This document shows, one piece after another, positions 21,780-32,539 of a stretch of 64,000 nucleotides of DNA. Position numbers and translations under genes: made by a program. This stretch comes from Nipponacmea schrenckii (lineage: Eukaryota; Mollusca; Gastropoda; Lottiidae): NCBI GenBank assembly GCA_030562195.1, contig CM060200.1, forward strand, positions 28,931,023-28,995,022. The letters are read 5' to 3'. The notes beneath the pieces are model-generated. The model did no database searches. It was not told the origin of the DNA and saw nothing but the letters and a program-made list of their open reading frames with translations. How positions within the stretch are numbered: the stretch's first letter is position 1; every line of letters starts with the position of its first letter.

Positions 21780-23413
21780 AAAGATAGCTTGCCAGGCAAG
21801 GTAACATACGCCCACTGGCAGCATTGAATTTGAAAAATAAATAGAGCAATGACTCAAAAACATTCACTAAATGGATATTGAAGTCAAGGGCAAAAACTCA
21901 AAAAAAACAAGTTTCATCAAAATCCATTGAAAATTGTAGCTTCTATTGAACCCACAATAAAATTTTGACACAATCTTACTAAGTCAAGGCCAATAACTAA
22001 AAAACTGTTCATCGCAAAATCTTCAAATTCGAACTTGACCGTTGTCTTATCAATTCCAATGCTCACACCAAGTTTCATTTAATCCATTGAAAATTGTAGC
22101 TTCTTTATTGTCTACAACAAATATAGAGGCAGGGGCAATAACTCCAAAACTGTTTATCGCAAAATCGTCCAAATCGAACTTGACCGCCCTCTTATCAATT
22201 CCAATGCTCATACCAATGCTCATTAAAATCCATAGATAATTGTAGCTTCTATAGTGTCTACAGAAAATTTTTACGCAATTTTACTTTGTCAAGGGTAATT
22301 ACTCGTAAATTTTTCATCAAAAAATCGTCAAATTTGAATTTCTGTTAAAAACTGTAGCCTATATCGTGGATATAACCCAAATTTGACGCATTTTTACTAA
22401 GTCAAGGGCAATAACTCAAAATCTGTTCATGTGATAATTACCATTTTCGAACTTGACCGAGATATCATCAATATATACATGTATACCAAGTTTCATTAAG
22501 ATCGGATAAAAACTGTAGCTTCTATCATGAATACAACACAAAGTTGACGCGTTTTTACTAAGTCAAGGGCAATAACTCAAAATCCGTTCATTCGATAATT
22601 TCAATTTTCGAACTTGACCGAGATATCATCAATATATACATGTATACCAAGTTTCATTAAGATCGGATAAAAACTGTAGCCTCTATTGTGGATACAACCC
22701 AAATTTGACGCGTTTTTACTAAGTCAAGTGCAATAACTCAAAAACCTTTCATGCGAAAATTTCCATTTTTGAACTTGACCGAGATATCATCAATATATAC
22801 ATGTATACCAAGTTTCATTAAGATCGGATAAAAACTGAAGCCTCTATTGTGGATACAACCCAAATTTGACACGTTTTTACTAAGTCAAGGGCAATAACTC
22901 AAAATCCGTTCATTCGATAATTTCAATTTTCGAACTTGACCGAGATATCATCAATATATACATGTATACCAAGTTTCATTAAGATCGGATAAAAACTGTA
23001 GCCTCTATTGTGGATACAACCCAAATTTGACGCGTTTTTGCTAAGTCAAGGGCAATAACTCAAAAACCGTTCATGCGAAAATTTCCATTTTCGAACTTGA
23101 CCGAGATATCATCAATATATACATGTTTACCAAGTTTCATTAAGATCGGATAAAAACTGTAGCCTCTATTGTGGATACAACCCAAATTTGACGCGTTTTT
23201 ACTAAGTCAAGTGCAATAACTCAAAAACCGTTCATGCGATAATTTCCATTTTCGAACTTGACCGAGATATCATCAATATATACATGTATACCAAGTTTCA
23301 TTAAGATCGGATAAAAACTGTAGCCTCTATCATGGATACAACAAATGTGGACGGACGGACGGACGGGGGCGACGGCAATATACGTCCACATTTCCATGTG
23401 GGCGTATAAAAAT
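21780..23413. mobile_element. Helentron/Pearl-like non-autonomous element, copy B
   Basis: Left border AAAGATAGC, hairpin CTTGCC-A-GGCAAG, ATACGCCCAC; right border a palindromic TACGTCCACAT-TTCC-ATGTGGGCGTA (23380-23405). The right arm GTGGGCGTAT is also the complement of the left ATACGCCCAC, so there are subterminal inverted repeats as well as a hairpin at each end. The core is a tandem array with a 161-bp period. On the minus strand the order is inverted repeat, array, inverted repeat, hairpin, as in Helentron-associated elements. A GGACGGACGGAC microsatellite abuts the right end. No protein is encoded. Confidence 0.8.
22320..23340 (+). repeat. 161-bp tandem satellite, about six units
   Basis: The phrase AAGTCAAG(G/T)GCAATAACTC recurs at 22399, 22560, 22721, 22882, 23043 and about 23203, a constant 161-bp step. 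Each unit also contains AACTTGACCGAGATATCATC and ACCAAGTTTCATTAAGATCG. Units in the centre are nearly identical, while those on the left (21840-22320) are diverged. It forms the core of element copy B. Confidence 0.9.
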
Positions 23414-23436
23414 GGTATTTTGAAAATATATCAATT

Positions 23437-24783
23437 GAACCGGTCAGCAATGGATCAGATCGTTCGACTACAACATGATATGGCCGCCCAACTTGGAAAG
23501 AAGAACTACTTCAGCGCAGTTTTCCTGGACCTATCCAAAGCCTTTGACTTAGTCTGGGTTGACGGTTTGATTTTTAAACTTAATAAACTTGGCATTCGGG
23601 GACGCATGTTCAGGTGGATCCAAGACTTTCTAAAGGATCGCCAGATACAAGTGAACGTCGCCAATTCTCTCAGCGAGAAGCACTCGCGAGAAAATGGTAC
23701 CCCGCAAGGCTCTGTTATTAGGCCTATGTCTTCTCCATTATGATCAACGATCTTGCCCTAGACTATGTGAAGCATATAGAGCTAAAGGTTAGAACGCTGA
23801 TGCTGATAGTTCCATATGGACAGTTCACAATGACCTCAGTAAGGTGAAATGGCGTATGCAAACTGCTCTTAAACAAGTTGCCAAATGGGCAAACAACTGG
23901 GGCTTCATTATTCCGGAAGCTAAAACCGTCCGGATTCTATGTCACAGGCAAAGGAATAAAGACAGTATTGACCTTAGACTGAATGGTTCGAAGATTAAGC
24001 ATGAGAATTCAGTAAGGTTCCTGGGAGTCCACTTTGCCAGATGTCAAACCTAGATTACGCACATTGAAGCATCGCATTGGGAATCGGATCCCTCCGCACT
24101 GTTCAGTGTTCACAGCAGAACTTCTTGCTGTAGCATGGCTATCCGCCACTCACACGGAGCATGCAGCAATCTTTTCCGACTCTCTAAGCAGCCTCCAATC
24201 AATTTCTATCATTTCTTGTAATTGCAGGTCAGAAGTCATCACCGAAATACGAAGAATGATCCACAACTACCAAACCAACAACAACCAAAAGATTGAACTA
24301 GTGTGGGTCCCGTCGCATGTTTCCATCCCTGGCAATGATCAAGCAGACCGTTGTGCCAGGGAAAGTCTGAGTCTGGAGGATATCCAACCTGTAGAATACT
24401 CGGAGTTTTGCAGTATAGTGTCTTCCAAGATCAACCAGAAATGGGCAGACATGCTTCTGAATCTCAACACCGCTAGATACCAGATTGATTCGAGGATACC
24501 AAACCAAACCAAACCTAACCATCCATCTGTAGCTGTCTGCAAAATGGTAACCAGACTTCGCACCAACAACGTACAAAGAGACCACAAGTTCAATGCCATT
24601 AAGTGTCGCTGCGGCCAAGTTGCCACAAGCTCGCATGTCTTCATTTCATGCACTGAACTGAAACCCGCTCTTAAGCAACAGACAGAATACCTGGAAACCC
24701 ATGGCATACCACTCACCATACAGAACGTTTTGGCTCCACCCACGGACCACTGGATCACCTTAATGGATCTCGTCTACCAATAA
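23437..24783 (+). pseudogene. LINE gamma1: reverse transcriptase part plus RNase H
   Basis: The RT part reads FLDLSKAFDLVWVDGL, RENGTPQGSV, then a damaged catalytic box (DADSSIW where an ADDS box is expected) and VAKWANNWGF / VRFLGVHFA. A deletion then joins it to an intact-looking RNase H domain of 249 codons (24034-24783): FTAELLAVAWL, IFSDSLSSLQSI and VWVPSHVSIPGNDQADRCAR hold the E, D and D positions. A Cys/His tail follows (CRCGQVATSSHVFISC). RNase H after RT places it in the I/Jockey-type group, the same as LINE gamma2 at 35.2-39.9 kb. The beginning is replaced by element B. Confidence 0.8.
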
Positions 24784-25214
24784 TACAACAAATCTGTCTC
24801 GAACAGATATGCCAAGTTTCTTAACTTTTAACCACATCCCACTTAACCTTTATAAGTTTCATTGCCAAAACATCAGAGAACATTTTCCCCCCTTTTTTGA
24901 TGAGAGCTTCCCCCTTCTTTCTCTCCTCTTCTCTCACAATCTCCAAGTTTTTCCAACAGTAATCAAGATAATCGAACCAAACCAAACCAACAACTACCAT
25001 TCGAATACCAATCAACAAGAACGGCCATGATCAGAACGAGTTTGGAAGAATGAAGAAGATCGAGTAACTCATGCCACATCATTCAGGGCCGAGTTCCACC
25101 GCCATGTCATTCGACCCGACCAGATCTCAAGATTTACCAACAACCAAACCAACAGCTCAAAATCGTCCAATTTGAACTAATCCAATTACCAACTACTACG
25201 AATACCAACAACTA
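24784..25214 (+). other. LINE gamma1 3' flank, no gene
   Basis: This stretch is rich in ACCAAACCAAACC-like words and short CT-rich runs. It probably contains the LINE 3' UTR. No coding signal was seen. Confidence 0.4.
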
Positions 25215-25276
25215 CCTAGTTTGCGATATCAGCAATTGCTGGAAACGAACATTAACTTGTCATTTACCAACCAACC
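25215..25276 (+). repeat. Dispersed short repeat, copy 3 of 3
   Basis: CCTAGTTTGCGATATCAGCA continues with ATTGCTGGAAACGAAC and CATTTACCAACCAACC. It is nearly the same as 7231-7284 and related to 5803-5872. Confidence 0.6.
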
Positions 25277-25277
25277 A

Positions 25278-25495
25278 TGGAAAATGTCGGACACGAGTTC
25301 TAATCTCGACCGGAGTGTGAAAGTCCGATGACCTTGAATAAGTTATCTTCACTCACAATCCTAGTAAACCCAGCTGTAAATGGGTACGGATAATCCGGAA
25401 AGATCAATGCCAAGAGGTTTGGTCAAGCTGGTTGAAAGGATCCCTGTCTCGTCGGATTTGTGAACCTAAGTTGTTATCTTTGTAAAATATAGTAT
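25278..25495 (+). mobile_element. tRNA-derived SINE, probably 5'-truncated
   Basis: GAGTTCTAATCTCGACC (about 25292-25308) resembles the B box of an RNA polymerase III promoter (GGTTCGAATC-type). It is followed by a body with CCCAGCTGTAAATGGGTAC, wording seen in metazoan tRNA-derived SINEs, and a (TA)n-rich end. No A box was found upstream, so the head is probably lost. Assignment is by pattern only. Confidence 0.5.
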
Positions 25496-25524
25496 ATAAT
25501 TATATATATATATATTTTAACCTT

Positions 25525-25610
25525 TTCATTATTATTCATTGCTTGATAAAGACCAGAGAACACCGGATGAAACGTCGCTCAAATAAAATTAGTAACTGTA
25601 TTCCATAATT
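25525..25610 (+). repeat. Penelope-type terminal motif
   Basis: TTGATAAAGACCAGAGAACA then CCGGATGAAACGTCGCTC resembles the end sequence of Penelope-like elements (TGATGAAG ... GAAACG). It is isolated: no Penelope coding sequence adjoins it. Confidence 0.4.
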
Positions 25611-25747
25611 TTAATGTAATTACAGCACTTTTTTTCTTATTTCTTCCAAAGTGTTAAGATCATTTGAAATCACATTATTAAGCAATGAAGCGTTTGGTTA
25701 GGAGTGTCAGAAAGCTACATAGGTCTAGCCATCACTATGATTAAATA

Positions 25748-26098
25748 TTGATATATCTTCGTAGTAGACGGCCACGTTCTTTTCTTCTTTTAATTTTACG
25801 TCTTGTGTTTTCAAAAAACTTCGAAATGGGATTAGAAATAGCAGTTTGGAGAGTGAAAATTGGATTTTATACCCATAGGACAGCACGTGCAAAGTTTAGA
25901 CCAGGCTTCATTCTTCCAGTGAATCTCTGTGTTTCGGAATTCCTGGTGATAAATATGGTCATTGCTTTGTCGGGAGACATAGAAACAAATCCAGGCCCGA
26001 CAGAAACAAGGCAAGGATTACTAACTTCTACTGGTGCAGTGGTATATCCTCCACTAGAAATTACTCTGAAAGATGTGATCGATGTGGTATTTCATTAA
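25748..26098 (+). pseudogene. LINE beta2 leader with 2A-like ribosome-skipping motif
   Basis: This frame has no ATG at its left limit. An ATG-led basic segment in another frame (25686, MKRLVRSVRKLHRSSHHYD) shows that an indel separates the true start. The leader is basic, then hydrophobic (VSEFLVINMVIALS), then SGDIETNPGP. After it the frame shifts near 26050; the alternative frame gives CDRCGISLKEDIAKL. Leaders with 2A sequences are known at the N-terminus of some AP-type LINEs in molluscs, echinoderms and lancelets, where skipping releases the downstream ORF1 product. Confidence 0.7.
25973..25999 (+). other. 2A-like sequence GDIETNPGP
   Basis: The nine residues match the consensus D-(V/I)-E-x-N-P-G-P, in which the ribosome releases the nascent chain after Gly and resumes with Pro (the junction here is 25996/25997). 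Upstream context IALSGD is also typical. All key positions are intact although the element is broken. Confidence 0.85.
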
Positions 26099-26139
26099 AA
26101 GAAGACATAGCTAAATTGACTGCCGAGGTAGGAGCACTT

Positions 26140-26660
26140 AACATTAAAGAAAAACATTTAACTACACATCAATCATTAGCTAAAATACTCAATCTTTCAA
26201 CTGTTTCTAATAGGTTTCTTCTCAATAAATATCTATTTCTTTACAAAATCAAAAAATGTCCTTCATATCTTGATAATATCTTAATTTATAAAAATACTCC
26301 ATATTCATCAATAAACTTACGTTGTAAAATACCTAAACCTAAAAACCAACTCTAAAAAAAAATATAAAATTTGCTACCAACATTAAAATATTTAGAACAA
26401 ATGTATCAAAATTTAGCAAAACTCACTTTAACATTTAAATTATAATACCACCCCTCCTGCCTGTTTTATGTATACATTATTTTGGGGGGCAAAATAGCCT
26501 TCTTCAATTTTACTTTTTATTTTACTTTATTAATATGTCCATTTAGTATTTTTTTTCATGTGTTGATATTTTCATATTTTCGGGGCAAAATTGTAAAGAG
26601 GCCTTTGGCCTAATTTTTACCCTTGTCATTAAAGTTTTTATTATTATTATTATTATTATT
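26140..26660 (+). mobile_element. LINE 3' tail inserted in LINE beta2 ORF1
   Basis: ORF1 reading stops near AEVGALNIKE and resumes near NDVTDMKMDVD. The intervening DNA ends in GAGGCCTTTGGCCT, AATTTTTACCCTTGTCATTAA then AGTTTTTATT and (ATT)n, the look of a CR1/L2-type LINE tail. A lysine-rich open frame at 26116-26355 (...NLRCKIPKPKNQL) may be the end of that element's protein. The left boundary is approximate. Confidence 0.55.
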
Positions 26661-26664
26661 TATT

Positions 26665-27110
26665 AAAAATGATGTTACTGATATGAAAATGGACGTAGAT
26701 ACGATCAGGAGAAAGTTTGATGGTACCGAAAATCTAATAAAGCAGAATAATTTGATATTTTATGGAATGTCGAAAAATGTCAGTGAGAAATCTGAAGATT
26801 GTGAACAACTTGTGAGATGTTTTATTGAAGATGAACTTAAATTTGAAGGCACTAGACATGACAAATACTCGCTATTGAACGAGTGAACAAAATTAGAAAA
26901 AAGTCAAACGTGTCTGAGCGACCTCGACCTATGAAAGTAATGTTCAATAGGCTGAAATCAAGAGATCTTGTTTTAAATGCGGCGCGAAAACTACTCAAAA
27001 GGTCAGAGTCACGCGTGAGTGTATCAGAAGATCTATTCGCAAAGGATTGATCCCACATCTCATTGAAGCAAAGCGCGACGAAAATAACTCAGTGTCTCTT
27101 ATCTCTTGAT
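26665..27110 (+). pseudogene. LINE beta2 ORF1, RNA-binding part
   Basis: Two frames together give NLIKQNNLIFYGM, SEDCEQLVRCFIEDELKFEG, then RPRPMKVMFNRLKSRDLVL and ARKLLKRSESRVSVSEDL. This matches ORF1 proteins of L1/CR1-type elements (an RRM-like core followed by a basic C-terminal domain), which coat the element RNA. A one-base shift near 26880 and a stop near 27047 break it. Confidence 0.65.
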
Positions 27111-27224
27111 AAGTTGTTTAAATAGAAATGTGTTTACATTTGACCTTGACAAAAGGAGCTCATTACTTTTAACTCGACTCGCTAGCAATCAACAATCAAC
27201 AATGGAAATAACCATAAACCTATT

Positions 27225-28130
27225 TTGAAAACAGATAGTATCAATCTAAATCTCTTATCTTGGAATATTGAAGGGCTTTCACGTAAACTTTCTGATCACC
27301 GGGACCAATTGGCACTTATTCACAATTATGATAAAGCTGGATTCATAGAAACTTTTCAAAAGCCCAATGATAACTTTAAGGGAATTTTTCCTGGGTACTT
27401 TACTTTCGAACAGATACGAACTTGTGGTACAGATAAAGCCTTGGGTGGTATTATGTTATATTATTATGAGATTGGCTTCTAGAATTATTACTCGGATCTT
27501 AGATATAGCGAAATATGAAGAGATGATATGGATTAAGTTTAACACTAAACGATTAGGACTGAACAAACATGTTGCATGTTTTTCTTATTATTTATATGGT
27601 CTTTGCGGATACGAACGGAGAATTTACCTACATTAGCGCAAATGGTAGCAGTCGACTATATCATTGTAAGCCCACGCCTTTGTCAGTTAATTCCGGACTT
27701 TGAATTGCTTAAGTGTGATATATCTAAACACCTACCCATATCTTGTAAACTTCGAATTAGCATAAGTGTTAAACAGAAACCAAATAATTTCAATCTTTGC
27801 TCCAATATAGTGTATAAGTGGAAACCGCTAAATAGTGAGAACTTCACAGCATTAGTAAATAGTCCAGAATTTCATAATGAAATAGATATGATTAATCAGG
27901 AAGTAGATACAAATGTTATGTCAGCTGTTCAAAAACTAGGTGATCTATTGAGAGAAATTGATAACAAATCGAGAATATATGTGAGAACTAAAACTAGTTA
28001 TATCAATCATAACAAATTGTTCGACAGGGAAACAGACAAACTTAAAAAATCCATAAACAGGTTGTTAAATAAATTTCGTGAAACTAACAACCATTGTGTA
28101 CACGTAATTGAAGATTATTTAGAATCCTAA
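27225..28130 (+). pseudogene. LINE beta2 AP-type endonuclease
   Basis: The start reads NLLSWNIEGLSRKL with the Asn of the active site (family SWNI-GL); ALGGIMLYY corresponds to the GG-x-A/M-x-Y block. The next frame gives EEMIWIKFNTKRLGLN; a deletion then removes the middle of the domain, and the C-terminal block resumes with VDYIIVSPRLCQLIPDF and SKHLPISCKL, where the conserved SDH box is changed to SKH. The enzyme nicks target DNA to prime reverse transcription; this copy cannot be active. Confidence 0.75.
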
Positions 28131-29330
28131 GCAATTTTTAAACGTGAGTGTCAAACCAAGAAAAGAAACTATCAGGAATCGAAACTGAATAATCTTTGCA
28201 AATCATGCAGTGAAAACAGCCCTGTAAAGTTTTGGTCCCTAACAAAATCACTTCTCACGGGTAGCTCGAAAGCCGAGCCTAATATTTACCCTGATGATTG
28301 GTACAAACATTTAATGATCTGTTAAATCCACTTATTGTAAATAATGCTACTGAATTTGATAATCATGTTAGTTTGAATCAAATATGAATAACTCAAAGGA
28401 TAGTACCAATGCTGAATTGGACAGAGAAATATCTTTTGACGAAATCACTGCAGCCATACGAAAGCTCAAGAATCTTAAAGCTTCAGGTGAAGACAATATT
28501 CCTAACGAGTTCTATAAAATTGCCTCCCCTGAATTTATGCCATTGTTACACAAGTTATTTAACTGTCTTTTCAGCAACGGTATTACCCTGAAAATTGGTC
28601 AACTAGTATTATACTGCCTCTACATAAACGAGGTGATCCCAGTATTCCTGGTAACTACAGGGGTATTTCTTTAATTGATTCTATATCCAAAATCTTAATT
28701 TCTGTTATACATGACCGGTTAGTAAAATGGTCTGACGAGAATAATTTATTAGTTGAAGAACAAGCTGGTTTTCGTAAGGGCTATTCAACAACGGACAACG
28801 TGTTTATTCTAAACTGTCTCATAGAAAAATACCTGTCTAAAGCAAAGGGTGGTGTGTTCTACTGTGCATTTATTGATTTTGCTATGGCCTTCGATTGTTG
28901 TAATAGAAGTAAGATATTCTATGTACTACTATAAAATGGCCTTCAAGGGCGTATGTATAATGTTTTACAAAGTGTGTATTCTGTTGTAAAGGCCCAAGTT
29001 AGAACATCGGGTCGGTTGACAAAAGAATTTCTCTGTAACTCGGGTATCAAACAAGGTTGCATTTTGAGCCCCTGGTTTCTCGGAATGTACATAAATGAGT
29101 TAGCTAGACAAATGAAAGTAGAGAATGAAAACGGTATACATGTATTTGTAGATCAATCCATTGAAGATATTTTTTTACTATTATTTGCGGATGATCTATC
29201 TTTGATATCAGACACTATTGGGGGTCTGCAGAAAAGGTTAAGTTCTCTAGAGTCATATTATAAAAAGTGGAATATGCATGTAAACCCCAACAAGTCTAAA
29301 ATAGTCGTTGGGGCATCCTATCACGTAAAG
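28130..29330 (+). pseudogene. LINE beta2 reverse transcriptase, N-terminal and catalytic part
   Basis: Blocks across frames: FWSLTKSLLTGSSKAEPNIY, DEITAAIRKLKNLKASGEDN, a frame break in the 'NYRGISLID' region, AGFRKGYSTTDNVF, YCAFIDFAMAFDCC with a catalytic Asp, SGIKQGCILSPW, and LLFADDLSLISDTIGG with the FADD box. It ends at 29330 with KSKIVVGASYHVK, where element D interrupts it. Confidence 0.8.
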
Positions 29331-30011
29331 AACAAGCGGTTGCCTAGCAAGATACGCCCACTTTAAAGAATATTTTCTGTTTTAACACAAGCAGAAACTC
29401 TAACATTATTTAGGTCTACTCCAAGTTCTCATCAATATAAATTTACACTCAAAATTTCTTTCAAATCAGATGAAACCTATTCTACATTGCATTTACTAGC
29501 CAATTTTCATAATAATAATAACTCAGATAAATTCATCGAAAAATATTCAATATCGAACTTGTTCAAGATCTCATCAATAAAAATGATCACATCAAATTTC
29601 ATTCAAATCAGATGATAACTGTTGTCTATATTGTGTTAACAAGTCAATTTTGACGCATTTTGACCAAGTCAAGTGCAATAACTCAAACACCGTTCTTCGA
29701 AAAATCGCCAATATCGAACTTGTCTGAGTTCTCATCAATAGAAATGATCACAGCAAGTTCCATTCAAATCCGATCAAAACTATAGTCTCTATCGCTTTCA
29801 CAAGCCAATTTTGAAGTGTTTCGACTAAGTCAAGTGCATTAAGTCGAAACCGTTCATCGAAAAATGACCTATTTCGAACTTGTCCGAGATCTCATCAATA
29901 TAAATGATCACAGCAAATTTCATTCAAATTCGATCAAAACTGTAGACTATATCGCGTTCACAAGTAAGGGGTGACGACAATATACGACCACATTATAATG
30001 TGGGCGTATAA
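29331..30011. mobile_element. Helentron/Pearl-like non-autonomous element, copy D
   Basis: Left end: hairpin-forming TTGCCTAGCAA followed by ATACGCCCAC. Right end: ATACGACCACAT-TATA-ATGTGGGCGTAT. The interior has about three diverged 161-bp-type units (TCAAGTGCAATAACTC at about 29667; TCAAGTGCATTAAGTC at about 29827). It splits LINE beta2: the LINE resumes at once with KWYFENKLIEV. It is more diverged from copies A-C than they are from each other. Confidence 0.8.
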
Positions 30012-31000
30012 AAATGGTATTTTGAAAATAAATTAATTGAAGTAAATCAATATAAATATTTGCGTGTAATCTTTACCAATAGGTTATCTTGGACTACATG
30101 TTGTAAAACCTTAGCACAGCAAGCAACCAAAGCTTTAAATACTATCAAACATGTCTTGTGTAGCCTTAGACAGAGAAATACTACAATTGCATTCAAACTA
30201 TTGATTCAATGGTAGCACCGATAGTGTTACTATGGCGCTGATCTCTGGGGCAATGAGACAAGATGGGATATTGAACATGTTCATCATATATTTTGCAAAT
30301 GGATACTATGCACTGGTCCTATGACAACTAATGCTATTGCTAGAGCTGAGTGTGGCAGATATGTACTTAGCACCAACCATAATAATGTGCAAACCTGTTA
30401 AATATTTTCTGAATTGCAAAGAATGGGTGATAATAGACTACCTAATAAATGTTATCAAATGTTGTACAATCTAGATTTATCTGGTAGAACGAATTGGTGT
30501 AAAATTTAGAAATCTGTTATGTAGTGTAGGATTTGGTTATGTATGGTCTGTACAGGGGGTAGGAGACATCCCTAACTTCATGAATCTCTTTAAGCTGCGC
30601 TTCCAGGATATTAATCTCCAGAACTGGCGAGCCTACATGACCAAATCCTCAAAATGTGATTTTTAATTTAAGATAAAATCAAGTATTTACTGCGAGTCAT
30701 ATCTGCACGGATGTCTTTCTCATAAGCTTCGTTTTGCATTAGCCAATTTGAGATGTTCAACCCACCTACTAGAAATAGAAAATAGTAAACGGAACAAGGT
30801 CGACAGAGCCCACAGAATTTTTGCAATATGTAATACAAAATAACTAGGTAACGAAAAACATTTCATTCTACTTTGCCCTATATTGAAAGACTTGAGACGC
30901 ACTTTTCTGTCAAATGGTGTTACCAAAACCCTAATGAGCATAATCTTATCCACCTATTCAATAGTAATGATGATAAAATAATATATATATATAAAATAAA
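30012..31000 (+). pseudogene. LINE beta2 RT C-terminal region
   Basis: Beyond element D the frames read KWYFENKLIEVNQYKYL, VIFTNRLSWTTCCK, then a thumb-like region and a C-terminal zinc-finger-like tail with THLLEIENSKRNK and HFILLCPILKDLRR. In-frame stops and shifts are common. The tail is followed by AT-rich 3' UTR up to the (ATT)n tract. Confidence 0.7.
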
Positions 31001-31243
31001 GCAATGGAAATAAGAAAAGAAATATTACAATATTAAGCTTATATGATATAATGAATATTCAATTTCTCTATTTATTACATACATATTAATACAAATTTAC
31101 AAAAGCAATCTATAAAATAATTTATTTAAATTTTCTATACCATTAGATATTATATTATATTGTATTTAATAATGTTCTGTATTGTGTTATAACTTTTACA
31201 CGCTTATATTTATTATGTATATTTATAAATGTATTAATCCTAC

Positions 31244-31244
<1 letters not shown>

Positions 31245-31334
<90 letters not shown>

Positions 31335-31335
31335 T
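31245..31335. repeat. (ATT)n microsatellite, LINE beta2 tail
   Basis: About thirty uninterrupted ATT units are followed by degenerate TTA/TTTA steps to about 31400. The position fits an expanded LINE 3' tail. Any poly-Ile reading is an artefact. Confidence 0.9.
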
Positions 31336-31412
31336 ATTCTTATTATTTATTTATTTATTTATTATTATTTATTATTATTATTTTTATTTATTATAATTCA
31401 TTATTATGTATA

Positions 31413-31524
31413 GGTTAATGGTCGAAAGTTTGTCAATAAGTCTAATAATGACCGTTGACGAGGACAAAGGTCCGAGTTATACGGTCATTATTAGACGCAT
31501 TGACAAACTTGAGATCCATTAACC
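31413..31524. repeat. 112-bp stem-loop (MITE-like)
   Basis: The arms GGTTAATGG...GTTTGTCAATAA, GTCTAATAATGACCG (31413-31454) and their complement (31482-31524) pair with a few mismatches around a 27-bp loop. No coding potential; it lies directly after the LINE beta2 tail. Confidence 0.65.
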
Positions 31525-31689
31525 AACTTAAAATACAGATTAACAAAAAAAAACAGCTCACTATAAACTCACTAGAGTTTTATTTACAAACAAAACCTGA
31601 AATCAAAACGTTTAAGCCCTTTAGTACAAGAATCATCCATATTCAGACTATGTGTCAATAACAATGAACCAACCAATATGGCAGCACCT

Positions 31690-31830
31690 GGTGTTTCGAA
31701 AAAAGTTTAATACTTATATAAATCAAAAGTAAAGATGTTCTAATGAATGGGAAAACTTTGTCAGTTTGTCTAATAATTCCCGAATTAACTCATAATCGGC
31801 CTAATTACGTGGGAAATACCTAGCTAACAT
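31690..31830 (+). repeat. Dispersed repeat shared with 8565-8695
   Basis: It carries the same ordered words as the 8565-8695 copy: AATACTTATAT, GTTCTAATGAATGGGAAAA, AATTAACTCATAAT, GGCCTAATTA. Confidence 0.5.
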
Positions 31831-32147
31831 CTACCAGAACTATCCATAAAACACAGATGGACCTTCCTGTGAATGCATGAAATAACAATGAAAATAACGC
31901 CTAATTTATCAATTGGTAAGCTTATTTGACAAGATTTGAAATATAACTTTAATCGATGCTGACAGATTTCGCCCTAATGAATAATTAATTATCTTTTTCA
32001 TTTGAAAGTAAGGATTTGAAGATAAACTTTAAGTTTTAATTGGACGTAACATTGAACACTATACATTTTGAAACCTGGATTAGTTCTCTGAATAAAGTAT
32101 GAGGGGATTTAATGTGAGTAGTTGTCAGAGTAATCCCCATTCGTTAT

Positions 32148-32210
32148 GGGCAAGTGGCTAATATTTAGAGTCCAATATTGACTTTAATATTGGACTCTTG
32201 GCCACTTGCC
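32148..32210. repeat. 63-bp hairpin
   Basis: GGGCAAGTGGC pairs with GCCACTTGCC, and AGAGTCCAATATT pairs with AATATTGGACTCT inside it, giving a two-step stem. A further small palindrome (ACCAATATGTTGGATATTGG) follows at about 32214. Confidence 0.6.
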
Positions 32211-32539
32211 AGTACCAATATGTTGGATATTGGTACGCAAAAAACAAAGGGTGACATCACATCTGTATTTTAATTATTATTATTTATTATTATTATTATA
32301 TAATAATGCGACACTATCCTCATTGTGGGTGTTTAATTAAGTGACCAGGCGACTATTGGTAAAGACCTTTTTGGGTACTGCAGTTTAATAACGTCTTTGA
32401 GTGAGTGAGTAGTATCATTAATTGGTTGTCATTCGAAAGGTGAGGACTAATTAACTACTCCACTCATTGGACTGTTCTGGCATCGATTAATTTTGACTTT
32501 CACATAGTACGGTCACTCGAGGCGATTCCGGACACCTTT

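Larger units (their letters stand above)
25686..31240 (+). mobile_element. LINE beta2: near full-length, nested non-LTR retrotransposon
   Basis: Parts in order: basic leader with 2A-like motif (25748-26090), ORF1 (interrupted at about 26140-26660 by another LINE's tail, resuming 26665-27055), apurinic-type endonuclease (27225-27780), reverse transcriptase (28130-29330), Helentron/Pearl-like copy D (29331-30011), RT C-terminus (30012-30950) and an (ATT)n tract at 31245-31335. Many frameshifts and stops make it inactive. Length without insertions is about 4.4 kb. ORF1 plus AP endonuclease plus RT without RNase H fits CR1/L2-type LINEs; the clade is not settled. Confidence 0.8.

Noticed and set aside
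22320..23340. Regular repeats that could suggest a CRISPR array
   Set aside because: The whole 161-bp unit repeats without unique spacers, and the genome is eukaryotic.
24298..24758. Two minus-strand open frames of 112 and 139 codons
   Set aside because: They are antisense to the RNase H domain of LINE gamma1, which has the recognisable motifs.
31182..31418. Open frame rich in isoleucine
   Set aside because: It is a translation of the (ATT)n microsatellite.
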